From: Desmodesmus armatus
Lineage: Eukaryota > Chlorophyta > Chlorophyceae > Sphaeropleales > Scenedesmaceae
Assembly (NCBI GenBank): GCA_007449985.2
Contig: VIIQ02000046.1
Location: 372,001 to 436,000 of the forward strand
Direction: 5' to 3'
DNA: 64,000 bases
Positions 1 through 10,126 of the stretch are shown here, in pieces. The notes under the pieces are model-generated. The model was given only the letters and a program-made list of their open reading frames with translations. It ran no database searches and had not been told where the DNA came from. How positions within the stretch are numbered: position 1 is the first letter of the stretch; each line of letters starts with the position of its first letter. The position numbers were made by a program, and so were the translations under genes.

Positions 1-199
1 GGTAACGGACGCAAAGTGTAAGAACCAGGACATTACTTGCGCTACGTGTACATGCACCCCTAACACGCTGCAATCAACAAGTTCGAAGCCAAATGCCCAG
101 AACATCGTGCGCAGCTGCGGCTGAGTCACCCAGATGCGGACTGTGACCATGGCAAATGGCGCTGAGGTGCAGCTAAACAGCGAAGGCCCTACTGCTCAC

Positions 200-1010
200 T
201 TCTCATCAATGATCTCCTCCAGTGTGCCCACACTGAGTGGTGAGCCACGCAGGTCATCAACCTGTGTCAAAAACACAGCCACATGCCACACACAGCCGGA
301 CCTCTCAGATGTGACTGCTGGCATTGCTGGTAATACACGCACTGCGAGCTGCTGGCCAGTCGTCGACGGCCAGCTCAGATGCTGATACCAAGGGTAGTTA
401 CATGTACTGAAAGCAGACGTATGCTTAAGGCTGCCTGCCCCCTACCAACCACCGCACAACGGCTTGGCAGGCTTGCCTGCATGCTGCGGCCACGCACCTT
501 TGACCTGTCTTCCTCGTTCCTCTCATCCTGCGGCTTCAGCTGCTCCTGGTTTTGCACGAACTCATGCTCCATGAGCAAGTAGTCCTTGATGCGCTCCAGC
601 TTTAGCAACCGCAGCTTGCACTTTGTGCTGGGCGTGACTGTGGGTAGTTTTGAGCCCAGGCCTGACTGTGCATCACGCTTCCGCTGCTTCTTTCCCACAC
701 GTGGTGGGGGTGCTGGTGGCTCCCACTTCTTCTTTTTCTCCTGCCAGGCAGAAGGCATGCACCGTGCAAGCAGGCATGGGTGGCTCAGTTGGTGCATGAC
801 AACGGGATGTCTTCCCGGCCTGCTCAACAGCCATGCAGCCCAAGGCATGCTGCCGGTCTAGCAGGCCTCATAGTAACATACAAAATACGCCTTGGAACCG
901 TTCAGCTGGACAGCATGTACGAAGCCATCCAGGATCACCTGATCCTTCTTCTTCTGCTCCCCAGGTGCCCCAGGGGGCCCTCCACCGGGCGAGGACTGCC
1001 CCTGTCCCAT
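200..1010 (-). CDS. RPT2: 26S proteasome regulatory ATPase subunit 4 (Rpt2), 5' part, continues off the left edge
   Basis: Encodes the N-terminal part of Rpt2, one of the six AAA+ ATPases of the 19S proteasome base. Three exons are visible: 939-1010, 498-740 and 200-261, joined at consensus GTGAT, GTGCG and CAG sites with matching phases. The protein starts MGQGQSS, the conserved N-myristoylation signal of Rpt2, followed by a Lys-rich stretch, [10 protein letters not shown], the family block [18 protein letters not shown], and [19 protein letters not shown]. The last visible exon ends in phase 2 at a GTGAGC donor. The OB and AAA domains must lie outside the window, because I found no further exon in 1-199. 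Recognition rests on near-identity to the known Rpt2 N-terminus; confidence is high. Confidence 0.93.
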
Positions 1011-1958
1011 ATCTGTTCAAAGGGGTTTGATAGAATCTGTGTGAGGGGCTAAAGGGGCTATGAGGACGAGAGGAAGCAGCAAGTCTCGGTGGATGTTGTG
1101 ATCTGAGAGGGATGACGCGAAGAGGATCCTGGTACACGCACCACGTGACTGCAACGCTACAGCCTTTTCACATACTAACGGTGCAACACCTCCAGGCATT
1201 GCCGTCACCACGAAGAAGCAGTACCTCATGACTAAAAATTACTAAACAACTCAGCAGAGCTTTTTTCGGATAGCCCCCATTTCCAGGGGTAGTAAGGCCC
1301 TCAATAACCCTGCCCAACCCCAGTGCATGATGCCTTGTGCTGGCAGTCCCACGTCCACCCACTCAATGGGTGACTGAGGCCCCGACCCCCTTCAGTTCTG
1401 TTTGGGCTGGCGATATTTGCTTGCATGTGCACCCCATGACGGCAGAGGTCTGCTGGCTGTAAAACCCCACTCAGTTGAGGACTACAGCTCCTTCCAGCTG
1501 GTGTGCGGCACTGGCCCAGTGTGGACAGTACTGGTGTGGTGCCAAACCCTCGTGAGTGCCCACCCTCACCCTTTCAAGGGGCTTGGCCTCCCTGTGCCCA
1601 TATTGTGTTATTTATTACAGTCCCACCACATACACAACAACCGCAGCAACACACAGCACCATTCACCCACTCCAGCAACATTGGTGCAAACATGGCGTGC
1701 CAGCATTGATGCTGCGCATGCCAACTGGGGGGGGGGGGGGGGGGGCACACTGCTGCTGATTGCTAGCCCCACCGGAGGAGGGGCCGCTGCATGTGGGTAC
1801 TGCATGCGCACGAAATACACCAGGCGGCCGCTAAACACTGCCGCCAGAGCACATGCAAGCATCAACTACCCAACCAATAAAACCATTCAGCTCAGCCAGC
1901 AGGGCCGGCATAACAATATACACCAGCACATGTTGGCAGCTGCGGTTGTTCTGCAGGC
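1011..1958. other. Upstream of RPT2, no gene recognised
   Basis: No reading frame here has splice context or a recognisable product. An open frame on the plus strand (1402-2019) runs through low-complexity and homopolymer sequence and is not supported. The segment should hold the RPT2 promoter and 5' UTR. Confidence 0.4.
1727..1745. repeat. 19-base G homopolymer
   Basis: An uninterrupted run of 19 G. It is a potential G-quadruplex-forming tract or a site of assembly length error, and it lies in non-coding sequence between RPT2 and the module array. Confidence 0.9.
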
Positions 1959-3743
1959 TCAGGCCAGAGCAGATACCATCACCACAGCTGCTCCTTCCAC
2001 CCTTCCTGCTGAGGGTTGACAGCATCTGGCATCACCATTTTTTTGTAATGCTGCAGGCCTGCTGCCGCTGAGGGGTGCTGACAGTGCTGCCAGGTGCAGC
2101 TGTGCTGGCAGCAGCTCCCTCCTGTTCTGGCTCTCCTCCTGGTTACCATGAGTGTCACGACCAGCAGTAAGGTCTTTCAGCACAGCCCCCCACTTGATGG
2201 ATACAGCGGCAGGCGCAGCTGCAGGCACTGGTCCCAGGGTTGAGCCTGTTGCTTGTTGCCACCAGCAGCTGTCAGCCCACTGCTTGGCTTGCAGCAGGAG
2301 CTGCTGCAGCTGGAGCTGGGAGGACCAGAACTGGCAGCTACTGCTCAATATTGGGGGTGCTGCCGCTGCTGCGACTCTGGTGGGTGCTGCTGCTCTTGAC
2401 GGTAGGTGCTGGCCCAGCAGCTGCAGCACCGTCCAGGCTGCGGCACCTGAGCAGCACTAGGCAGCTGCCCAAGGTGGTCACGGCTGTGTAATGGCCAGCA
2501 CAGCCTGCTGTGTGGGGCTGCTGCTGTGTAATGGCCAGCACAGCCTGCTGTGTGGGGCTGCTGCTGTGTAATGGCCAGCACAGCCTGCTGTGTGGGGCTG
2601 CTGCTGTGTGTTGGCCAGCACAGCCTGCTGTGTGGGGCTGCTGTGAGGCTGCTGTGTGACTGGTACAGCCTGGCAGCACTGGAACTGGCGGCGTAGATGG
2701 GCAAGCTGATGCCTCGGACAACTGCACTAGCTGGGACTGCTGCTACTGCTGCTGCTCCCCTACAGAGGCAGCAACACGTTTCCCGTGATGCTGCTGGCTC
2801 TCTTGCTGCTGTTGCCGTTGCCAGATGTCTGAATTCGCTGGTACAAACAACGGTCTGCACAGCAGGGAGTGCACACAGGGGTGAGCAAGGGCAAGGCCTG
2901 CTGGAACCAGCCTGGAGAAGCACTAACAGGTCAACAGAGGGGTTAGTGGACAGAAGTGTATGGCAGCCCTGGGCAGCCTAGACTTTGTTGAGTAAGTGTC
3001 CGTAGTGATGGAAACCAACCCACCTGGTGTTGCAGCCGTGGCCCCGCCTTGCTGTCTGCAACCTCCCTCCTCGAAGCTGAGCTGCAGACCTCTTAGCTGA
3101 CAGGGCTGGCTTGGTGACAAACCACCCAGCTGTGCGTGGTGCGCTGCTGCTGCTGGTGATGCTGCTGCTGGTGATGCTGCTGCATCACTCTGACGGCTTG
3201 GGCCGGCTGATAGCCGCACCAGCAGGTGCTGCGCTGTCAATGTGCTGTAGCTGCCTGCCAGTGGCTGGTCAGGGCTGCAGGACCATCAGCTGCCAGGCAG
3301 TGGCACTGGGTGGGCAGTGGGTGCTGCTGCTGGTGGCGTCTGGCTTGTTTGCTGCACCAGGGATCGCTGGGCTCCATGGTCAGGGCTGTCCAACTGTGTC
3401 TGCCACTGTGAGAGTGAGCGTGGCGCCCTGGGTCGGGTCCCAATCAAGGGCGGCTTTGGCCACGCTGTAGCCCACATAGTCAGCCAGTTTGTGGGACCTG
3501 TTGACCCTGACTCTGAGTTGCCCTCTGCTTGACATGCCAGCTTTGAATAGCCACCGCCCCAGCTGTTGGCTGAGTTGGCCCTGCTGCCCTGCATGCAGCA
3601 GGAAAATTATGATGCGTGCTGGTGTGGTGTGACCAGGCTGGCAGCAGTCCTCGCCAGCATTTTGTATTAGTGACGCAACAGTCCACGGAGGAGACACGAT
3701 GATGTGACTGCCACGGTGTGGCATGAGCAATACTATTTGATTT
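1959..3743 (-). CDS. Modular repeat gene, divergent terminal module (downstream of the composite insertion)
   Basis: This segment continues the module interrupted at 3744-10126. Minus-strand sequence at about 3560-3380 encodes YVGYSVAKAALDWDPTQGA, clearly homologous to the block at 13500-13420 and 17180-17090 in the other modules. The distance from 13407 to 3380 is 10027 bases. After subtracting the 6383-base insertion it becomes about 3.64 kb, one module period. Further down, an open frame at 2429-1959 (with QFWSSQLQLQQLL) may be the divergent counterpart of the block near 12440. Exons could not be joined confidently. The product is unknown, and this copy is more diverged than the others. 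Confidence 0.45.
2481..2640. repeat. 40-bp minisatellite, four units
   Basis: Four consecutive 40-base units start at 2481, 2521, 2561 and 2601. The first three are almost identical, and the fourth differs by a short substitution (taatgg to tgttgg). The unit length is not a multiple of three, so it reads in rotating frames and is probably intronic. Confidence 0.9.
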
Positions 3744-4988
3744 ACACTTAGGGACAAAAGTTTTTACGACCGACACAAAATGAATGAATGAAGGTGTTAC
3801 ACGGGTTTCTCAAGCAACTACGTTGCAACTGAACCCAGCCACGGATGGACACAACCAGCACGGAAGGGGGCCGTCACAAAATGAATGAATGAAGGTGTTA
3901 CACGGGTTTCTCAAGCAACTACGTTGCAACTGAACCCAGCCACGGATGGACACAACCAGCACGGAAGGGGGCCGTTCGGACAAACCCCACCATCAAAAGC
4001 TTGTCACGCACACTCAGTGTGCTTCCAGATTGCGAACACAGAGATATAATACACTGGAAGGACTGAATGGCGCCAACGGCACTGCTTCTCGCACCTGCAG
4101 GGTTGCGACAAGAAAGGGCGGACGGAACAGAAAACAGCGAACACACAGCTGCGAGCCACAAAACACTCCCACATGTTGCAGTGGGCGCACGTGGGGGCAA
4201 CTTCACCGACACCACCAGCCGTCACAAGAATAAGAAGAAGAATGAAGGTGTTACACGGGTTTCTCAAGCAACTACGTTGCAACTGAACCCAGCCACGGAT
4301 GGACACAACCAGCACGGAAGGGGGCCGTTCGGACAAACCCCACCATCAAAAGCTTGTCACGCACACTCAGTGTGCTTCCAGATTGCGAACACAGAGATAT
4401 AATACACTGGAAGGACTGAATGGCGCCAACGGCACTGCTTCTCGCACCTGCAGGGTTGCGACAAGAAAGGGCGGACGGAACAGAAAACAGCGAACACACA
4501 GCTGCGAGCCACAAAACACTCCCACATGTTGCAGTGGGCGCACGTGGGGGCAAATTCCATTCAGCCGTCACAAATGAATGAATGAAGGTGTTACACGGGT
4601 TTCTCAAGCAACTACGTTGCAACTGAACCCAGCCACGGATGGACACAACCAGCACGGAAGGGGGCCGTTCGGACAAACCCCACCATCAAAAGCTTGTCAC
4701 GCACACTCAGTGTGCTTCCAGATTGCGAACACAGAGATATAATACACTGGAAGGACTGAATGGCGCCAACGGCACTGCTTCTCGCACCTGCAGGGTTGCG
4801 ACAAGAAAGGGCGGACGGAACAGAAAACAGCGAACACACAGCTGCGAGCCACAAAACACTCCCACATGTTGCAGTGGGCGCACGTGGGGGCAACTTCACC
4901 GACACCACCAGTCGCTGCACTGTTCACAAGCCAGCAGGATAGAAGTCACACAGCAGCCAGCAACTCACATGTCACCACATGCAGAAGC

Positions 4989-5975
4989 TCAATGCCTAAC
5001 TACCCGCAAACCGTTGCCTCCTGACAGCACCACATGCCATGCAATGAAAGGCTGCTGTGTGAGCGCAAGCCCCTGCGCCCGCTTAGGGATGATTGCAGAA
5101 ACCGCAAAGTCAGCCAAGACGCGCCAAAACTCCCCAACAGCAGCACGCCCTGCAATGCGCTCTACCGTCAGCAGAGGCAACGCAGGACCTTCTGCTGCCA
5201 CAGCCCACGCCACTCTGCGGCCGAAGTCAACAGCACCGATGCCAGCCAGACACACCATGTCCCACACAATATGATGCAACCGGGGATGAGGTTTCACCCC
5301 CATCCACAAAGCTGCACACTGCAGGCCGCGGTCAGCAGCCAACCAAGGGGGGGCGTCGCCCACCCGGTGAGCTCGCAACTGCCCCTCAATCTCCGCCCGC
5401 ACCGCCCCTGCAACAGGACACTCCCAACAATGGTGCTGTACACCGGGCTCAGCAGCCCCACATGCTACACAAGAGGTGCCTGTGTGCATGCGCTGGGCCG
5501 TAGGGAACGCGTCGAGGGTGAGCCGCCATGCAGCCTCCTTGTGCTCATTAGGCACACGCAGCTTCCACCACCGCCGAAGCACCCGAGTGACCTCGGGCAA
5601 TTGGCCCACAATTGGCTGCAGCATATCAACAGACAACACCCTCTGACGGAAGGCAGCATGCCTGTCAGCAATGGCTGACAGCGCATCCAAGGATTGACAC
5701 TGGGTAGCTAGCGACACAGTGAGGGCCTCAAGCTTCACCACATCCCCATTGCGAGTATGCCAGCCCAGATCAGCACACACCCTGTCCCTAGCTGCGGTAA
5801 GCTGAGCCTCCGAAACGGCCGGCAGCCGCCCGGATGGCCTACCCCGCAGCACGGCACGTGCTGCATCCTGCCACGCACTAGGGATGGCCGCGACCAACAC
5901 AGCCAACTCCTCCCTAGCCACCACCATGTTAGCATACCTAGGGCGATGCTGCAACACAGGGTCCCACACATGCAT
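4989..5975 (-). CDS. LINE-like retrotransposon ORF, C-terminal part (zf-RVT-like), 5'-truncated copy
   Basis: An open frame of about 328 residues with no upstream reverse-transcriptase core, as expected of a 5'-truncated copy. Mid-protein there is a Cys/His cluster, SCVACGAAEPGVQHHCWECP (CxxC, then H, H, C and CxxxC-like spacing), preceded by an RRWWKLRVPNEHKEAAWRL segment. Both resemble the zinc-binding region after the reverse transcriptase in plant and algal LINEs (zf-RVT family). The frame closes just before the shared 3' UTR. Assignment to a LINE is an inference from this domain plus the array structure; the catalytic YxDD motif is not in the window. Confidence 0.6.
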   Translation of the reverse strand: MHVWDPVLQHRPRYANMVVAREELAVLVAAIPSAWQDAARAVLRGRPSGRLPAVSEAQLTAARDRVCADLGWHTRNGDVVKLEALTVSLATQCQSLDALSAIADRHAAFRQRVLSVDMLQPIVGQLPEVTRVLRRWWKLRVPNEHKEAAWRLTLDAFPTAQRMHTGTSCVACGAAEPGVQHHCWECPVAGAVRAEIEGQLRAHRVGDAPPWLAADRGLQCAALWMGVKPHPRLHHIVWDMVCLAGIGAVDFGRRVAWAVAAEGPALPLLTVERIAGRAAVGEFWRVLADFAVSAIIPKRAQGLALTQQPFIAWHVVLSGGNGLRVVRH

Positions 5976-7233
5976 CCTGTATGCCTCCTCCCTTGCCCCC
6001 AGGTCAGGAATGGAACAGACTGGGCCGTCACAAAAGAATGAATGAAGGTGTTACACGGGTTTCTCAAGCAACTACGTTGCAACTGAACCCAGCCACGGAT
6101 GGACACAACCCCACCATCAAAAGCTTGTCACGCACACTCAGTGTGCTTCCAGATTGCGAACACAGAGATATAATACACTGGAAGGACTGAATGGCGCCAA
6201 CGGCACTGCTTCTCGCACCTGCAGGGTTGCGACAAGAAAGGGCGGACGGAACAGAAAACAGCGAACACACAGCTGCGAGCCACAAAACACTCCCACATGT
6301 TGCAGTGGGCGCACGTGGGGGCAACTTCACCGACACCACCAGCCGTCACAAGAATAAGAAGAAGAATGAAGGTGTTACACGGGTTTCTCAAGCAACTACG
6401 TTGCAACTGAACCCAGCCACGGATGGACACAACCAGCACGGAAGGGGGCCGTTCGGACAAACCCCACCATCAAAAGCTTGTCACGCACACTCAGTGTGCT
6501 TCCAGATTGCGAACACAGAGATATAATACACTGGAAGGACTGAATGGCGCCAACGGCACTGCTTCTCGCACCTGCAGGGTTGCGACAAGAAAGGGCGGAC
6601 GGAACAGAAAACAGCGAACACACAGCTGCGAGCCACAAAACACTCCCACATGTTGCAGTGGGCGCACGTGGGGGCAAATTCCATTCAGCCGTCACAAATG
6701 AATGAATGAAGGTGTTACACGGGTTTCTCAAGCAACTACGTTGCAACTGAACCCAGCCACGGATGGACACAACCAGCACGGAAGGGGGCCGTTCGGACAA
6801 ACCCCACCATCAAAAGCTTGTCACGCACACTCAGTGTGCTTCCAGATTGCGAACACAGAGATATAATACACTGGAAGGACTGAATGGCGCCAACGGCACT
6901 GCTTCTCGCACCTGCAGGGTTGCGACAAGAAAGGGCGGACGGAACAGAAAACAGCGAACACACAGCTGCGAGCCACAAAACACTCCCACATGTTGCAGTG
7001 GGCGCACGTGGGGGCAACTTCACCGACACCACCAGTCGCTGCACTGTTCACAAGCCAGCAGGATAGAAGTCACACAGCAGCCAGCAACTCACATGTCACC
7101 ACATGCAGAAGCTCAATGCCTAACTACCCGCAAACCGTTGCCTCCTGACAGCACCACATGCCATGCAATGAAAGGCTGCTGTGTGAGCGCAAGCCCCTGC
7201 GCCCGCTTAGGGATGATTGCAGAAACCGCAAAG

Positions 7234-8004
7234 TCAGCCAAGACGCGCCAAAACTCCAACAGCAGCACGCCCTGCAATGCGCTCTACCGTCAGCAGAGGC
7301 AACGCAGGACCTTCTGCTGCCACAGCCCACGCCACTCTGCGGCCGAAGTCAACAGCACCGATGCCAGCCAGACACACCATGTCCCACACAATATGATGCA
7401 ACCGGGGATGAGGTTTCACCCCCATCCACAAAGCTGCACACTGCAGGCCGCGGTCAGCAGCCAACCAAGGGGGGGCGTCGCCCACCCGGTGAGCTCGCAA
7501 CTGCCCCTCAATCTCCGCCCGCACCGCCCCTGCAACAGGACACTCCCAACAATGGTGTTGTACACCGGGCTCAGCAGCCCCACATGCTACACAAGAGGTG
7601 CCTGTGTGCATGCGCTGGGCCGTAGGGAACGCGTCGAGGGTGAGCCGCCATGCAGCCTCCTTGTGCTCATTAGGCACACGCAGCTTCCACCACCGCCGAA
7701 GCACCCGAGTGACCTCGGGCAATTGGCCCACAATTGGCTGCAGCATATCAACAGACAACACCCTCTGACGGAAGGCAGCATGCCTGTCAGCAATGGCTGA
7801 CAGCGCATCCAAGGATTGACACTGGGTAGCTAGCGACACAGTGAGGGCCTCAAGCTTCACCACATCCCCATTGCGAGTATGCCAGCCCAGATCAGCACAC
7901 ACCCTGTCCCTAGCTGCGGTAAGCTGAGCCTCCGAAACGGCCGGCAGCCGCCCGGATGGCCTACCCCGCAGCACTGCACGTGCTGCATCCTGCCACGCCG
8001 TCAC
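7234..8004 (-). pseudogene. Second copy of the LINE-like C-terminal ORF, frameshifted
   Basis: Nearly identical to the 4989-5975 ORF but further 5'-truncated (at 7998). Its 3' end is altered by a two-base deletion near 7256: CTCCAACAG here, CTCCCCAACAG at about 5131 in the other copy. The deletion changes the C-terminus to a short different tail. It carries the same Cys/His cluster. The very low divergence points to a recent origin. Confidence 0.65.
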
Positions 8005-8783
8005 AAATGAATGAAGGTGTTACACGGGTTTCTCAAGCAACTACGTTGCAACTGAACCCAGCCCACGCCGTCACAAATTCCGTGTCACCCCAAGACAGCA
8101 GCAGTTTCCGTTGATGTTCGGTACTTGAACGTTTCTCAGCTTTCCCATTGCAATACTGCTGTGCGTTGGCCAAGGTGGTCAGCGCGGTGTTTTGTGGTGC
8201 GTGCAGCCGGCGATCGAGACTACCCTCCCCCACCCGGTTGATGCCACGCGCGCGCCTAGCCTTAGCTGTAGCCGCACGCCGCACCAGCACCAAGCACCTA
8301 GCTCCTCTGCCTACACCTTCCTTATTGATGGGGTAGTGGGAGCCTTGGGGTGTCTGCTCAGCTTCCACCAGCCTGTGGCCTGTTGTGTGTGTGTTCCAGA
8401 GGTGAAATTGCCCTTTGTTTTCAGGGGTGCTGGCTGCCAGGTTGGCCTTCTCTGTGCTGAAGCTGCACATGGCTTTGGGGGGCAGGGGGATGGGCTGGGG
8501 GTGAGGCATACATGCAGCTGGTGGGGCTATCTGCAGCATCCATTCCTGTGACTGCAGCCTGGACTGAAGGGTGTGGGGGTCAAAATCACCTTGCAATTTC
8601 AGGCACTTTTTGAGGGGGTCACCCCCAGGGTTGCACTTGCATGCATTGATGGTTGCAGTGATTGGCAGAGCCTGTCATGCAACTGCTCTGGTAGTGCACC
8701 TCTTCAGCTGTGTGGTGGTGGGTACTGATGACAAAGCTGATGTTCTAGCTTGCGAGTGCCACTGTGTCAGTCACATTGAGCAC

Positions 8784-9384
8784 AAACTTTTGTCCCTAGG
8801 TGTGCGCCACTGGTGGATTTTCCTCATTGGTCCCTGCAAGGTGTGCTTGCATCTGAGGTGGGGCAGCACCCTGCTGTTCCTATATGGCTGCTGTTGTCCC
8901 TCATGGTGTGATGGATGTGCTGGCTTTTCCCTGTGAGTGGCTGGTTTGATTGCAAGCATGTTCGATTTTGGCCACTTTTTGACCAACTTGGTGCGTGACA
9001 TGGGCGCACGGGGTGACTGTTTTCTTCTGCCAGTGGTAAAGCCACCAACAACCCTTGAGGCTGTCACATGTGTGCTTCTGATGCTCCCCACTGTGCTGCT
9101 TCCAATCACTCTTTGTAGCTGTGCTGCTGCTGCTTTGTGAGATACTACAAGCAGAATGCAGGTTTTAGGGGTGCACTGTGGGGGGTCAGCCAAGTTGAGG
9201 TGAAAAGCTGCCAGCTGCAACAGCAGCAAAGACAAGCAGTTTTACATTCATAAATAAGACCACTGCACCTGCTACTGGTTGGCACCAACAGCTTACCCAC
9301 AGGGGTTGGTGGCAGCAATGGGCGGCGGCAGGGGTTGGGGGTGCCGGGGGGCTGGGTGTGGCGCACACTTAGGGACAAAAGTTT
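8784..9384. repeat. 27-bp inverted repeat pair bracketing a 547-bp spacer
   Basis: Arms 8784-8810 and 9358-9384 match in inverted orientation at 26 of 27 positions. They consist of the abutting right and left termini of TIR copies A and B plus seven additional bases (GCGCCAC / GTGGCGC) belonging to the spacer. The spacer (8811-9357) has an open minus-strand frame with no recognisable domain. It could be a third element defined by these longer arms, or internal sequence of a larger element. Confidence 0.7.
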
Positions 9385-10126
9385 TTACGACCGACACAAA
9401 TTCCGTGTCACCCCAAGACAGCAGCAGTTTCCGTTGATGTTCGGTACTTGAACGTTTCTCAGCTTTCCCATTGCAATACTGCTGTGCGTTGGCCAAGGTG
9501 GTCAGCGCGGTGTTTTGTGGTGCGTGCAGCCGGCGATCGAGACTACCCTCCCCCACCCGGTTGATGCCACGCGCGCGCCTAGCCTTAGCTGTAGCCGCAC
9601 GCCGCACCAGCACCAAGCACCTAGCTCCTCTGCCTACACCTTCCTTATTGATGGGGTAGTGGGAGCCTTGGGGTGTCTGCTCAGCTTCCACCAGCCTGTG
9701 GCCTGTTGTGTGTGTGTTCCAGAGGTGAAATTGCCCTTTGTTTTCAGGGGTGCTGGCTGCCAGGTTGGCCTTCTCTGTGCTGAAGCTGCACATGGCTTTG
9801 GGGGGCAGGGGGATGGGCTGGGGGTGAGGCATACATGCAGCTGGTGGGGCTATCTGCAGCATCCATTCCTGTGACTGCAGCCTGGACTGAAGGGTGTGGG
9901 GGTCAAAATCACCTTGCAATTTCAGGCACTTTTTGAGGGGGTCACCCCCAGGGTTGCACTTGCATGCAGTGATGGTTGCAGTGATTGGCAGAGCCTGTCA
10001 TGCAACTGCCCTGGTAGTGCACTTCTTCAGCTGTGTGGTGGTGGGTACTGATGACAAAGCTGATCTTCTAGCTTGTGAGTGCCACTGTGTCAGTCACATT
10101 GAGCACAAACTTTTGTCCCTAGGTGT
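9365..10126. mobile_element. Terminal-inverted-repeat element, copy B (intact, 762 bp)
   Basis: Termini ACACTTAGGGACAAAAGTTT (9365) and AAACTTTTGTCCCTAGGTGT (ending 10126) match in inverted orientation at 19 of 20. Its interior duplicates that of copy A. It contains the undisturbed LINE target site at 9391, which serves as an empty-site control for the array in copy A. A minus-strand open frame of about 200 residues crosses the left terminus, but it lacks an ATG and any recognised transposase motif, so the element is probably non-autonomous. Confidence 0.75.

Larger units (their letters stand above)
3779..8070 (-). mobile_element. Head-to-tail array of 5'-truncated LINE-like copies
   Basis: Read on the minus strand, each copy ends in the same roughly 340-base 3' region and a short (CATT)n or (CTT)n tail, followed by TTGTGACGG. 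The plus-strand junction CCGTCACAA recurs at 3871, 4219, 4565, 6025, 6343, 6689, 7998 and 8068, with CCGACACAA at 3770. Copies are truncated at different 5' points: 3' UTR only (3779-3870, 3880-4218, 4228-4564, 6034-6342, 6352-6688, 8007-8067) or with part of the ORF (4574-6024, 6698-7997). Variable 5' truncation, a simple-repeat tail and a repeated short flank are hallmarks of target-primed LINE insertion. Here every insertion used the same site. Confidence 0.75.
3744..8803. mobile_element. Terminal-inverted-repeat element, copy A, split by a LINE-like array
   Basis: The left terminus (ACACTTAGGGACAAAAGTTT at 3744) and right terminus (AAACTTTTGTCCCTAGGTGT ending 8803) are inverted repeats with one mismatch in 20. 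Its interior (8072-8783) repeats almost exactly the interior of copy B (9395-10106). Copy B has the uninterrupted site CCGACACAAATTCCG, whereas copy A has about 4.3 kb inserted there. Without the insertion the element would be about 760 bp, a MITE-sized, probably non-autonomous DNA transposon. I cannot assign a superfamily. An open minus-strand frame in the interior has no recognised domain. Confidence 0.7.

Noticed and set aside
2481..2640. Regularly spaced repeats considered as a CRISPR array
   Set aside because: Units are directly adj­acent 40-mers with no unique spacers, and the genome is eukaryotic; it is a minisatellite.
6763..7800. A 345-codon plus-strand open frame across the LINE array (and a similar frame at 4639-5274)
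   Set aside because: It runs antisense to the LINE-like ORF with the zinc motif and crosses insertion junctions, so it is a shadow frame.
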